From: UMGS1649 sp045604405
GTDB lineage: Bacteria; Bacillota; Clostridia; TANB77; CAG-465
Assembly: GCA_045604405.1 (NCBI GenBank)
Contig: JAZUNZ010000018.1
Coordinates: forward strand, 82,040-146,039
DNA length: 64,000 bases
Direction of reading: 5' to 3'
Shown: piece by piece, positions 34,183-43,253 of the stretch
Numbering within the stretch: the first letter of the stretch is position 1
Layout of the letters: the number at the start of each line of letters is the position of its first letter
The notes under the pieces: model-generated
The model's input: the letters and a program-made list of their open reading frames with translations, nothing else
What the model was told of the DNA's origin: nothing
Databases searched by the model: none
Translations under genes and position numbers: made by a program

Positions 34183-35568
34183 ATGAAAGATTTTACAATG
34201 CAAGATTTAGTAGCGCTATGTAAAGGTAGAGGTTTTGTATTTCCAGGTTCAGAAATATATGGAGGACTTTCAAACTCTTGGGATTATGGTCCTTTAGGAA
34301 TTGAGCTTAAAAACAACATTAAAAAAGCATGGTGGCAAAAATTTATTCAAGAAAGCAGACATAATGTAGGTATAGAAGCAGCAATACTTATGAATCCACA
34401 AGTTTGGGTTACAACAGGGCATGTTGGAGGATTTAGTGATCCGTTAATAGACTGTAAAGAATGTAAAACAAGACATAGAGCAGATAAGCTTATAGAAGAA
34501 TGGGCACATGAAAAAGGTGAAAGTGTTACAGTTGATGGTTGGGATGATAATAAAATATTAGATTTCATGAAGCAAAACAATATATCTTGTCCTAAATGCG
34601 GTAAGCACAATTTTACAGATATACGTAAATTCAACCTTATGTTTAAAACTTTCCAAGGTGTAACAGAGGATGCCAAGGCTGAAATATATTTAAGACCTGA
34701 AACAGCACAAGGAATGTTTACAAACTTTAAAAATGTTCAAAGAACAACAAGAAGAAAACTTCCTTTAGGAATAGGAATGCAAGGCAAATCTTTCAGAAAT
34801 GAAATAACACCAGGTAATTTTATATTCCGTACTCGTGAATTTGAACAAATGGAATTGGAATTTTTCTGCAAACCAGGCACAGATTTAGAATGGTACGAAT
34901 ACTGGAAAGAATTTTGTAAAAACTGGATAATAAATTTAGGAGTAACACCTGAAAAGTTAAGACTTAGAGAACATAGTAAAGAGGAACTATCTTTCTATAG
35001 TAAAGGAACTACAGATATTGAATATGAATTTCCATTTGGTTGGGGCGAACTTTGGGGTATTGCAGATAGAACAGATTACGATTTAAAACGTCATATGGAA
35101 GCATCTAAAGAAGATTTAACATATACAGATCCTGAAACGGGAGAAAAATTTATACCATATTGTGTTGAACCAGCTGTTGGTGTAGATAGACTTTTGCTTA
35201 TGTTCTTATGTGACGCATATAATGAAGAAGTTGTTGGTGAAAATGATACAAGAGTAGTACTTAAATTCCATCCATTTCTTGCGCCAGTTAAAGTTGCAGT
35301 TCTTCCACTTTCTAAAAAGCTGTCAGAAAAAGCATATGATGTGTATCTAAAGCTTATAAAGAAATATAATTGCGAATTTGATGAATCAGGTAGCATAGGA
35401 AAAAGATATAGAAGACAAGATGAAATTGGTACACCATATTGTATAACTATAGATTTTGATACTTTAGAAGATGAAACAGTAACAGTAAGAGATAGAGACA
35501 CTATGGAGCAACAAAGAATAAAAATAGATGAACTAGATGCATTTTTTGCAGATAAATTTGTTATATAG
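34183..35568 (+). CDS. glyS: Glycyl-tRNA synthetase (class II, single-chain type)
   Basis: 461 residues, the alpha2 type. Class II motifs: FPGSEIYGGLSNSWDYGPLG near residue 20, motif 2 GKSFRNEITPGNFIFRTREFEQMELEFFC at ~200-228 and motif 3 VEPAVGVDRLLLMFL at ~325. A C-terminal anticodon-binding domain begins APVKVAVLPLS. A CxxC pair (CKECKT ... CPKCGK) forms the insertion zinc site. GGGGGTAAAGTAA is the ribosome site; no T-box leader was found. Confidence 0.97.
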   Translation: MKDFTMQDLVALCKGRGFVFPGSEIYGGLSNSWDYGPLGIELKNNIKKAWWQKFIQESRHNVGIEAAILMNPQVWVTTGHVGGFSDPLIDCKECKTRHRADKLIEEWAHEKGESVTVDGWDDNKILDFMKQNNISCPKCGKHNFTDIRKFNLMFKTFQGVTEDAKAEIYLRPETAQGMFTNFKNVQRTTRRKLPLGIGMQGKSFRNEITPGNFIFRTREFEQMELEFFCKPGTDLEWYEYWKEFCKNWIINLGVTPEKLRLREHSKEELSFYSKGTTDIEYEFPFGWGELWGIADRTDYDLKRHMEASKEDLTYTDPETGEKFIPYCVEPAVGVDRLLLMFLCDAYNEEVVGENDTRVVLKFHPFLAPVKVAVLPLSKKLSEKAYDVYLKLIKKYNCEFDESGSIGKRYRRQDEIGTPYCITIDFDTLEDETVTVRDRDTMEQQRIKIDELDAFFADKFVI

Positions 35569-35587
35569 TAAAATAATTATTTAAACT

Positions 35588-35629
35588 AAATACGATGTAG
35601 ATATTATATATTCTACATCGTATTTTTTC
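35588..35629 (+). terminator. Terminator of glyS
   Basis: AAATACGATGTAGA and TCTACATCGTATTT form a perfect 14-bp stem followed by T residues. Confidence 0.85.
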
Positions 35630-35842
35630 CCTTTTAAAAATCGCTTAATTATTGTCGAATACAGTCGTACGATTTTTCTTGACATTCATATAATACCGTG
35701 ATATTTTAGGTATATATCACATGTTACAATGTGAATTTATTCAAATAAATCTAGATTTAAATTTTTTCAGATATATGTTTTTTCATATCATCTAAATTTT
35801 CCAAAACATAAACTTAAATAGTGAAATAATAGGAGAGATATT

Positions 35843-36736
35843 ATGCCAAACAATATGTTATTAAAACCTAAGATAGATGTTGTATTCCATGCTTTATTTA
35901 GGAGTGCAAATAATACTTTATTAGAAGCGATGCTTTCAACAATTATAGGGAGAAAAATAAAAATAAAATCAAATTTGGATAGACACTTAGATATTGAATG
36001 TGCTGATGAAAAATTAGGAGTTATGGACTTAAGAGTAGAGTTTGAAGATGGGACAAATTGTAATGTGGAGCTTCAACTAAATAAATATTCTTATGAGAAT
36101 TAAAGATTTTTATATTATTTATCAGACACATATTGTAGACAGTTAACAAGAGGTGCTAAATATGAATCAATAAATAAAACTATTAGTATCGCCATAGTAG
36201 ACCATGAAACAGATATTTTAAAAGGCATTGAGGATTTAAATGTAAGATGGCAAATGAGAGACGATAAAACCGGCAATAGATTATTGACAGATAAATTTGA
36301 ACTTGTTATAATTGAATTACCAAAAGCAAAAAGAAGATATTTGTATAAGAGCGAGGATGAAATAAGTCAATGGATGATGTTTTTGGATAATCCTAATAGC
36401 AAGGAGGTTTCTAAAATTATGGATACTAATAAAGACATAAAAAAAGCATCAGAAGAACTAAAAAAGGTAAGCGGAGATTATGAATTAAGAAGAATAGCTG
36501 AATTAAGAGAAAAAGCTATAAGAGATGAACAAGCAGCTTTAGACTATGCAATAAATCATGGATTAAAGCAAGGAATTGAACAAGGAATTAAACAGGGAAT
36601 TGAACAAGGTATTGAACAAGGTATTGAGCAGGCGATTATTCAAACTGCAAAAAACATGTTACAAATTGGAATGGATATAGAGATCATAGTTAAAGTGACT
36701 GGACTTAGTAAAGAAAAAATTTCAAACTTAAAATAA
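35843..36736 (+). pseudogene. Rpn/PD-(D/E)XK nuclease-family transposase, interrupted by an in-frame stop
   Basis: ATG at 35843 after TAGGAGAGATATT. The first 86 residues carry LLKPKIDVVFHALFRS, the typical start, and nuclease-core strands VMDLRVEFEDGTNCNVELQL. A TAA at 36101-36103 then breaks the frame; the same frame continues with RFLYYLSDTYCRQL, SIAIVDHETDIL, FELVIIELPKA and the C-terminal repeat GIEQGIKQGIEQ to 36736. A single nonsense change thus splits a ~297-codon gene. Rpn proteins promote RecA-independent recombination. The fragment from 36254 could be re-initiated but lacks the nuclease core. Confidence 0.85.
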
Positions 36737-36805
36737 TATATGATACAATAAATATGTTATTCAAGAAGTATAAATTATAATTAATGTAGATAGTGGGGGT
36801 ATTTT

Positions 36806-37855
36806 ATGGAAAACTATGAAGAACTTAAGAAATATGTGAATATATTACTTGTTGATGATGATTTAGATTATATACAAGTAACAGCGTTTTTCTTAAAGAG
36901 CAAAGGATATAATGTAGATGTTGCAACGAGTGGAGCTGATGCAATAAATAAAGTAAGTAAAGGAGATGTGCATGTAGTATTATTAGACTATTATATGCCA
37001 GAACTTACAGGAGAAGACGTAGTAAACAAGATACGTGAGTTTAATGATAGAATAATTATAATATTACAAACAGGTTTCGCTGGTCAACAACCTCCAGAGG
37101 AGACTTTAAAAAGACTTAACATACAAAATTATCATGATAAGTCTGATGGAGTGGAAAAGCTTTTATTACAAGTAACATCAGCTGTAAGGATTTTTAATCA
37201 ACAAAATTTAATAGAACTTTCTAAATATAGAGTAAATGCAATAGGAAAACTTGTAAAAGGAATAGCAGAAGAATTGAAAGCTCCATTATTGTCTATAGGT
37301 GCAAGTTTAGAAGCAACAAAAGTTTTAGTAGAAAGCATAAAATCTAAAACTGGTGATGATGCGTATCAAAAAATGAATGATGCATTCGTAAATGGCAAAT
37401 TACAGATGGAAAGAATAAATAAAATTTGTAAAACTATAATTCATCAAGTAGAAGATGATGGTAAAGATGTTGGTATTACCATAGCGGACATTGTAGATAC
37501 ATTAAAGCTTATGACTACTAACGAGTTGAAACTTTCAGGAGTTACATTCGAAGAAGATATTTCGGTAAGTAAAGATTCATATATTTATGGAAAAGTTGAT
37601 GATGTTATATTTATTCTATGTGAGTTAATACACAAGATTGTAGATGTGTCTGTTGCAAAGGATAATATAACACTAGGCTTGAGAGAGAGCAATACAGCAT
37701 GGTATATTTCACTTACAAGTGATAAGATTAAATTTATAGAAAAGACAAAAGTATTCCTAATAAAAAATATAATTAGCAGAATGGAGGATATCAAATTTGA
37801 AGAAATATCTGATCAATATGTAATTGAAGTAAAAAAATTAGGAGTCACAAAATAA
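36806..37855 (+). CDS. Receiver domain fused to a degenerate histidine-kinase module
   Basis: 349 residues. Receiver domain at ~10-130 with VDDDLDY, phosphoacceptor Asp in VLLDYYMPELTGED, Thr in LQTGFAG and Lys in YHDKSDG, all intact. The rest looks like a kinase dimerisation and ATPase region (LVKGIAEELKAPLLSIGASLEA) in which the usual H-box His is Glu and no N or G box is visible. It may be an adaptor that senses phosphorylation rather than a kinase. GTGGGGGTATTTT precedes the ATG; it stands alone. Confidence 0.78.
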   Translation: MENYEELKKYVNILLVDDDLDYIQVTAFFLKSKGYNVDVATSGADAINKVSKGDVHVVLLDYYMPELTGEDVVNKIREFNDRIIIILQTGFAGQQPPEETLKRLNIQNYHDKSDGVEKLLLQVTSAVRIFNQQNLIELSKYRVNAIGKLVKGIAEELKAPLLSIGASLEATKVLVESIKSKTGDDAYQKMNDAFVNGKLQMERINKICKTIIHQVEDDGKDVGITIADIVDTLKLMTTNELKLSGVTFEEDISVSKDSYIYGKVDDVIFILCELIHKIVDVSVAKDNITLGLRESNTAWYISLTSDKIKFIEKTKVFLIKNIISRMEDIKFEEISDQYVIEVKKLGVTK

Positions 37856-37969
37856 TAATAAAATATTGAGGTATAAGAAATTATACCTCAATTTGCTTTT
37901 TAGCTCATTGTATGATATAATTATTCGCATAGTAAAAGACGTCACATTATAATTATAATTGGGGGAGTT

Positions 37970-38428
37970 ATGAAAATTTGGTTCTCGAATAAAGATTTAG
38001 AAGAAATATTCTTCGCTTGGAGAGAGTTGGAATTGACCAAAAAAGAAGAGCTGAAGGAACAACTGCAAGAGTTTAGAAGAATATGTAGCGATTATGCCGA
38101 GGGAATTATGCGTGGCAGAAAAAACTATGCTACGATATATAATAATTATATTGAAAAAGATGCAGATAAACTATCTCTGCTAAGTAATTTCCTCATGGAT
38201 GTAAAGAATATTTCACCGGCGGCATATGAGTTCTTATGTGAAGGCTATGATATTATAAATCTTAAAGCTCTTTTAAATTTTAAAGATAAAACAGAGCAAG
38301 AGATAATAAATTTACTTTTCGAGTTAAAATCTTTTTCTATTTTCATCGAGCATGCGTTTATGAAAATATTGAAAGAAACAGATGTAAATCGAAAGTTAAG
38401 AATACTTTGTGGTCTTATGGGACTATAG
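37970..38428 (+). CDS. All-helical hypothetical protein
   Basis: 152 residues, predicted almost entirely helical (DLEEIFFAWRELELTKKEELKEQLQEFRRICSDYAEG...), no membrane segment, two cysteines. A GGGGGAG site precedes the ATG. Followed by a strong terminator and the ssrA promoter. No family recognised. Confidence 0.65.
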   Translation: MKIWFSNKDLEEIFFAWRELELTKKEELKEQLQEFRRICSDYAEGIMRGRKNYATIYNNYIEKDADKLSLLSNFLMDVKNISPAAYEFLCEGYDIINLKALLNFKDKTEQEIINLLFELKSFSIFIEHAFMKILKETDVNRKLRILCGLMGL

Positions 38429-38436
38429 ACTCATAA

Positions 38437-38473
38437 AAAGATGTTAAACTAAAAAGTTTAGCATCTTTTTCTT
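38437..38473 (+). terminator. Rho-independent terminator
   Basis: AAAAGATGCTAAAC-type stem: AAAAGATGTTAAACT and AGTTTAGCATCTTTTT pair around AAAA with one G-T pair, then T run. The T tract runs into the ssrA -35 box. Confidence 0.85.
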
Positions 38474-38500
38474 GGCTTTAACATAAAAATAGTGTATAAT
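38472..38500 (+). promoter_or_regulatory. SigA-type promoter of ssrA
   Basis: TTGGCT (38472-38477), 17-base spacer, TATAAT (38495-38500), ten bases before the mapped tmRNA 5' end. Confidence 0.7.
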
Positions 38501-38510
38501 ATATATGTAT

Positions 38511-38868
38511 GGGGGTGTAATGGTTTCGACGAATTTCTTAAAGTACAGATAGCGAGTAGTGGATGGCTGCTTTGGCCACTGAAAAAAAGCAGATTTTAAA
38601 ATTACACGCTGATAATAGATTAGCAATGGCTGCTTAGTATAACAAGCGCCTGTTCATATAATTTTTGCCGTAGGGATTATATGGGCATCGATTATACGGC
38701 TAACAAAGTTATCTTTGCTATTAAGATAATGGGTATTTAAATAGCTACCAAGTATAAGTTTTGTATTTATTACGAGTATGAGGGAAAGTTTAAATAAATA
38801 CTGCACTCGGAGAAGTTTGTATGTATATAGATTTTCGGACACGGGTTCAATTCCCGTCACCTCCACCA
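38511..38868 (+). ncRNA. ssrA: Transfer-messenger RNA (tmRNA)
   Basis: The 5' end GGGGGTGTAATGGTTTCGAC and the 3' end GGGTTCAATTCCCGTCACCTCCACCA pair as the tRNA-like acceptor stem (seven pairs with one G-U) and T arm with encoded CCA. The tag frame ends at TAG 38635-38637 and reads ...ADNRLAMAA, so the peptide ends AMAA rather than the common ALAA; the resume codon is probably the GCT giving A-D-N-R. tmRNA rescues stalled ribosomes with SmpB. A transposon is inserted ~125 bases downstream. Confidence 0.96.
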
Positions 38869-38896
38869 ATAACGAATCTTTTCGAACTACAGATAC

Positions 38897-38928
38897 AAAA
38901 ATCAATCAGAAATGGTTGATTTTTTTGT
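38897..38928 (+). terminator. Terminator of ssrA
   Basis: AAAATCAA and TTGATTTT pair around TCAGAAATGG, followed by T5. Confidence 0.75.
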
Positions 38929-38992
38929 TTGCGAAAAATATTTTCTTAGTCAACGTGTATTGTCTCGCAGAGCCCACGAGTTTTGATAGCAT

Positions 38993-39032
38993 GTCATAAC
39001 TCATAGGGGAGAACGATTTAGTTAAGTACACT
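38993..39032 (+). repeat. Left terminal inverted repeat of the element
   Basis: Begins GTCATA and ends AGTTAAGTACACT (39020-39032). The reverse complement of 48752-48791 shares these blocks with identical spacing (22 bases between, 11 matching). A GGGGAGAA/TTCTCCCC stem at 39006-39047 overlaps it and may stop recombinase-gene transcription. Confidence 0.7.
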
Positions 39033-39068
39033 AAAATCATTCTCCCCTTAAAATAAGTCATTTCAATA

Positions 39069-40733
39069 TTAAGCTGTTTTTTTATTTAATATTTTTTCAA
39101 TTGTTGTTTCAATATCATTCAAACTAACTGGAAAAGAAATTATACCGACACCTCTATAACATATATCTATTTCCTGAACCTTTTTGCCATTTATTTTTTC
39201 TGTTTGATGAATTATTATTTTTTCTATTAATTCATTTAAAATTTCTGGTGTTAATTCAGGTATTTCAGTATACTTTCTAACATTAGATATAAATTGTGTT
39301 AAATCAGTTTCTTTCTTTTCTTTATTTTCTATTTCATTTGATAATTGTTCAATCTTTATTTTTAATTCTTGTTGCTCTTTATCATAATTAAAAGATAAGT
39401 TTCTAAATCTATCATCTGTAAGTTTTCCAGATACATTATCTTCGTAAATATGCTTAAATAAGTTGTCAATTTCAATAATTCTTTTTTTCGCTTTTTCAAG
39501 TTCTTTTTTGTTTTTAGAAATTTGCCTTAATTCATCTTGCGCAGATTTTGCTAATTGCTCTTTAATAAATAAATCTTCATAACTTTTCATATATGAAATT
39601 ACTTTTTGTATATTTTCTAAAACAAGGCTTTGTAATGCTTCATCTGTAATATAATGAGAAGTACAAGAAGCTCTACTTGATTTATAACTTGAACATCTAT
39701 AATGATCCTTTGCTTTTTTATCACTTACAGGTGATTTGAAATAAAGTTTTTTCCCACAATCATAGCAAAATAGTAATCCAGAAAAGATGCTCTTTTTACC
39801 TGATTTTGCGTATTTTTTTCTATTACCTCGTAGTTGTTTTACAATATTCCAAGTATGTTCATCAATAATTGGCTCATGTGTATTTTTGAATATTTTTCTA
39901 TCTTCTTTTGGAAGATAAACTCTAGTTTTATCTTTATAAGAACGAGTGGTAGATTTAAAATTAACAGTATCTCCAATATATTCTTGTCTATCTAAAATAC
40001 CTGCAACTGTTACAGCATTCCATTGATGTTTTAATTCTTGAGGCTTTGATGATAACTTTATTCCAATACTTGCTGAATATTCAGCAGGAGTTAAAATCTC
40101 TCTTTCCTTTAAAATTCTTGAAATCTCACAAGTTCCATGACCTTGAATAAATAGATTAAATATTTCTTTTACAATTTCTGCTGATTGTTCATCTATAATC
40201 CATTTTGTTTTATCATTTTCGTCTTTTTTATAACCATAAGGAATGTTATTTGCAAGTGAAATTCCAGATTCGCCTTTATTTTTTAGAACTGCTCTAACTT
40301 TTTGACTTGTGTTTTTGGCATGCATTTCGTTAAACCAATCTTGAATAGGTAAGAAGTCATTTAAGCCTTTACTACTATCAATATTGTCCATTATAGCAAT
40401 ATACCTTACATTAAGTCTAACAAAATCTTCTTCTAAAAGTTGTCCAACAACAAGTCTATTTCTACCAAGTCTTGAATGGTCTTTTACTATTATTGTTCCA
40501 ATTTTTCCACTTTCTGCAAGTTCCATCATTTCCATAAAAGCAGGTCTTGTAAAATTTGTTCCTGAATATCCATCATCTACAAAGAATTTTATATTTTGAA
40601 ATTTGTTATCTTTTGCATATTTACTTAAAATTGATTTTTGATTTATTATACTATTGCTTTCTCCAGCCATATCATCATCTCTTGATAAACGGCAGTATAA
40701 AGCAGTGATTTTATCGCTTTCTAGCTGTTTCAT
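39069..40733 (-). CDS. tnpX: TnpX/TndX-type large serine recombinase
   Basis: 554 residues. N-terminal resolvase domain with the nucleophile Ser in ALYCRLSRDDDMAGESNSI, then VDDGYSGTNFTRPAF and VKDHSRLGRNRLVVGQLLE. Next come the recombinase domain (NNIPYGYKKDE ... ILTPAEYS) and a zinc ribbon (CYDCGKKLYFK ... CSSYKSSRASCTSH), and a long coiled coil (~375-480) ending in IIIHQTEKINGKKVQEIDICYRGVG. Such enzymes excise and insert the element as a circle without a transposase. AAAGGAGATAAT precedes the ATG. It lies at the left end with its stop 36 bases from the inverted repeat. Confidence 0.94.
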   Translation of the reverse strand: MKQLESDKITALYCRLSRDDDMAGESNSIINQKSILSKYAKDNKFQNIKFFVDDGYSGTNFTRPAFMEMMELAESGKIGTIIVKDHSRLGRNRLVVGQLLEEDFVRLNVRYIAIMDNIDSSKGLNDFLPIQDWFNEMHAKNTSQKVRAVLKNKGESGISLANNIPYGYKKDENDKTKWIIDEQSAEIVKEIFNLFIQGHGTCEISRILKEREILTPAEYSASIGIKLSSKPQELKHQWNAVTVAGILDRQEYIGDTVNFKSTTRSYKDKTRVYLPKEDRKIFKNTHEPIIDEHTWNIVKQLRGNRKKYAKSGKKSIFSGLLFCYDCGKKLYFKSPVSDKKAKDHYRCSSYKSSRASCTSHYITDEALQSLVLENIQKVISYMKSYEDLFIKEQLAKSAQDELRQISKNKKELEKAKKRIIEIDNLFKHIYEDNVSGKLTDDRFRNLSFNYDKEQQELKIKIEQLSNEIENKEKKETDLTQFISNVRKYTEIPELTPEILNELIEKIIIHQTEKINGKKVQEIDICYRGVGIISFPVSLNDIETTIEKILNKKTA

Positions 40734-40843
40734 TATTATCTCCTTTCTCAGACAGCTTGAAACACGATATAAAATTATAGTTTCTACTTTTGTAGTAGTG
40801 ATTATAATATACCATAGTCCAAGCTAAAAATCTAATAAAATTT

Positions 40844-41110
40844 TCATTTTCTTAATATTTCAAAAAGAATTTGTAATATGGTATATTCGGAGTCCTCATT
40901 AAAGTAAGTGTTTACTTTATAAGTTTTACCATTTATTTGTTTTTCAAAGTTTAAATTTTCCTCTGGGCATAAACTTTTAAAATATTCTATAAGTTCTTCC
41001 TTATTCATTTTTGAAAGTTTATGCTTTAGTTCGTTTTTAAGATTTTCTAAAAATTCATATTCTTCATTAGTTAGTTCTATTCTGTATATTTTTTCATTAT
41101 TATCGTTCAT
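40844..41110 (-). CDS. TnpW-like transposon protein
   Basis: 88 residues. The C-terminal part NGKTYKVNTYFNEDSEYTILQILFEILRK resembles the small TnpW proteins of Tn4451-type elements (pattern GKTxYxVxxxFxExxxET...I). The N-terminal half is an extra charged helix (LTNEEYEFLENLKNELKHKLSKMNKEELIEYF). TnpW function is unknown. Its start overlaps the end of the relaxase gene by 11 bases, so they are co-transcribed. Confidence 0.6.
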   Translation of the reverse strand: MNDNNEKIYRIELTNEEYEFLENLKNELKHKLSKMNKEELIEYFKSLCPEENLNFEKQINGKTYKVNTYFNEDSEYTILQILFEILRK

Positions 41111-42386
41111 AACTAGCCCTCCTTTTCTTGTATTCAGGAGAGTTCTTTAGTTTTTGCTTTTCTAATCTTTCTTTTTCTCGTGCTTCTTCACGAGCTTTTC
41201 TTTCAGCTTCTAATTTTTCTTGTTCAATTCTTTGTCGTTCTAATTCATCTTGTTTTTCTTTATCAAATAAAGTTTTAAAAAAATCAGCAACTCGTTGTGG
41301 TGCAAGTTTTATAGCATGGAAGTAGTCTTTTGTTTTTTCTACTAAACCATCATATTTTTCAATCCATTTATTTAAGGTGTTTCTTAAATTTTCAATTCTA
41401 GTATCTCGTTCATAAATTTCTTTATCTGCAACAATACCTTTTTTAGCGTAGTTGACTAAATCTTCATAATCTTGAGGTTCTAGTTCGATTTTTTTGGAAA
41501 ATCGTTTATGCTTTCCTAAATCTGATACACCTTTAATTTGCTTATCAAATTTCATAATATTATCAAAAGTAGTTTCTTTTTCTTCAATTTTGTTTGATAT
41601 TTCTTTAAGTCTTTCTTTATCCTTTTTTATTTTAAAATCAAGATTTTCAAGATGTTCAGCCGTACTTCCTTTAATACCTCTTACAAAACCTCTATAATCA
41701 TTATCAAACATATATTGAAAAAATCTATCTTGTAAAAGACTATATGATTTTATTAAAATAGGTTTTCCTTTTTCATCATATAGAGGATTACCTTGCAAAT
41801 CTTTGGCTTGTTCAGATTTCCACTTTTTACTATGGCTTACTTGATTTATCACTTCTTTTGTTTTACCAACTAAAGATTTGTCTTTACATCTTTTTGAATA
41901 CTTGATTTCTTTTTGAACAACAGGTATTGCAATAACATGCAAATGATAGTGATATATAGGCTTTCCATATTCTTCTGATAAGGCAGTATTTAGTTCATCA
42001 GCGTGCATAACTGCTGATATAATATTATCACTGCCCATTTCTTTTTCAGCAAAGTGGAAAGCTTTTTCATAAAAGCCTTTTGCAAATTCATAACCACCAT
42101 TTTGTTCAAAATAGTCGGAATTAATATCAAATATAATTTCATCAAATACTTTTGCATTATCTTTTAGACCTCTAAGTGATATTTCTCCATCATCAATCAT
42201 TTCTTTTAATCTTTCGTTATAAGTGTTTTTGCATTTTTTGTAATGCACATTGTTTGGTGTTTGAGCTAAGTCAACATTCATATTAGAGTAAGATTCGTTT
42301 TTCCTTTCATTATGTCTTTCTGCTTTTACAATACTTACTCTAGTATAAGTTTCTACTCTAGCTACCGAATAGTTTGTTTTTCCCAT
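41100..42386 (-). CDS. MobV-family relaxase (Pre/Mob, TnpZ-like)
   Basis: 428 residues. The MobV histidine motif is present: VMHADELNTALSEEYGKPIYHYHLHVIAIPV (HxDE ... HxHxHxxxxP). The N-terminal ~200 residues form the nicking domain; the C-terminal half is a long Glu/Lys/Arg coiled coil (QERQRIEQEKLEAERKAREE). It should nick oriT upstream of its own gene and be moved by a helper conjugative element. GAAAGGATATTTAA precedes the ATG. Confidence 0.9.
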   Translation of the reverse strand: MGKTNYSVARVETYTRVSIVKAERHNERKNESYSNMNVDLAQTPNNVHYKKCKNTYNERLKEMIDDGEISLRGLKDNAKVFDEIIFDINSDYFEQNGGYEFAKGFYEKAFHFAEKEMGSDNIISAVMHADELNTALSEEYGKPIYHYHLHVIAIPVVQKEIKYSKRCKDKSLVGKTKEVINQVSHSKKWKSEQAKDLQGNPLYDEKGKPILIKSYSLLQDRFFQYMFDNDYRGFVRGIKGSTAEHLENLDFKIKKDKERLKEISNKIEEKETTFDNIMKFDKQIKGVSDLGKHKRFSKKIELEPQDYEDLVNYAKKGIVADKEIYERDTRIENLRNTLNKWIEKYDGLVEKTKDYFHAIKLAPQRVADFFKTLFDKEKQDELERQRIEQEKLEAERKAREEAREKERLEKQKLKNSPEYKKRRASYER

Positions 42387-42432
42387 TTAAATATCCTTTC
42401 TTGCAGGTAGCAAGAAGCGACCAAAGGGAGCT

Positions 42433-42825
42433 GTTACATAACTTTCTTCGAAAGTATGTAACCCACTATGACACTTTCAAAACTTCGTTTTGCAAAGATG
42501 TCGTGGGCTCCTAGCGGAGTGCTCATAAATTATCTAATCTTGCGATAGATAATTTATGTTTGGCTTCGCCAAATCAAAATAATATTTTCATCTCCATTCA
42601 AATATTATTTTGACTACTGAAAAATTTTTTGCATACCTGCATAAAATTTTTTCAGTATCTTCTTGCTATGCTTCGTAAGAATATAGAGCAATACCTATAT
42701 AGTCTTTTTTAGCATAACAAAAAGACCCATTAGGCACAACAAATAAAACTACTAATATTGCATTTTTTTGCAAAGTAGTGAATTTTATTTGAAACATGCT
42801 AATCGGTCTTAACCACTGCTGGACA
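42433..42825. other. Hairpin-rich region upstream of mob, probable oriT
   Basis: The 867-base gap 42387-43253 contains no gene. Its first part is a row of stem-loops: 42433-42462, 42462-42506, 42507-42523, 42524-42558, 42559-42573 (TTTGGC-TTC-GCCAAA), 42575-42612 (perfect 13-bp stem), 42616-42656 and 42659-42684, then a long nested palindrome 42711-42825. On the minus strand TAGTGGGTTA (42459-42468), next to the first stem, resembles the MobV nick-site core TAGTGTGTTA. Several loops share CTTCG. Beyond 42825 the sequence is AT-rich, with the cargo promoter at 43038. Confidence 0.6.
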
Positions 42826-43037
42826 TTTTACAAACAATTCTTCTAAACCAGCCAAATATTTTTCACCGCATTGGGTTAATAAGTTTCCTACAAATCTTAA
42901 TTTTCATTTTTGGAGAAAGATAGAAAATAGTTTATTGTATCCCTTACTAACCAGTGTTTCGTGTCTATTAATTTTTCAGTGTACTATAAAATACATCTAT
43001 TATATATCATCTTTTTATGTAAATGTCAACGAAATAA

Positions 43038-43066
43038 TTGAATTTTATGTTAAATTGTGATAAAAT
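43038..43066 (+). promoter_or_regulatory. Probable promoter of the cargo operon
   Basis: TTGAAT (43038-43043), 17-base spacer, TAAAAT (43061-43066). The -10 lies in TAAAATAGTTACG, which recurs as TAAAATCATTACG at 43112-43124 (11 of 13 identical), and CGTAAT/ATTACG halves are inverted between them; this may be an operator. The untranslated leader to 43254 would be ~180 bases. Confidence 0.45.
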
Positions 43067-43231
43067 AGTTACGTAATTTCTATGATTTACCAATATTCTA
43101 TCGTTTTTTAGTAAAATCATTACGATTATTGGGATAATTATAAATTTAAATAATAAGGAGGTTTTGTTTAAAGTTTTTTATTTTTTTATTAATTGAATAA
43201 CAAAGGTAATTTGAACTAATTTAACAACAGT

Positions 43232-43252
43232 AATTAGCACAAGGAGGGCTAG
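43232..43252 (+). repeat. Cassette-flanking direct repeat, left copy
   Basis: ATTAGCACAAGG followed four bases later by CTAG. The same arrangement is at 48262-48282 just after the last cassette gene. Here it includes the AAGGAGGG ribosome site of the first gene. Confidence 0.45.
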
Positions 43253-43253
43253 T

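Noticed and set aside
36101..36103. Frameshift in the Rpn gene
   Set aside because: Both parts are in the same frame; the break is an in-frame TAA, not a shift.
38654..38999. Small open frames over the ssrA region
   Set aside because: They overlap the tmRNA on one or the other strand and have no ribosome site.
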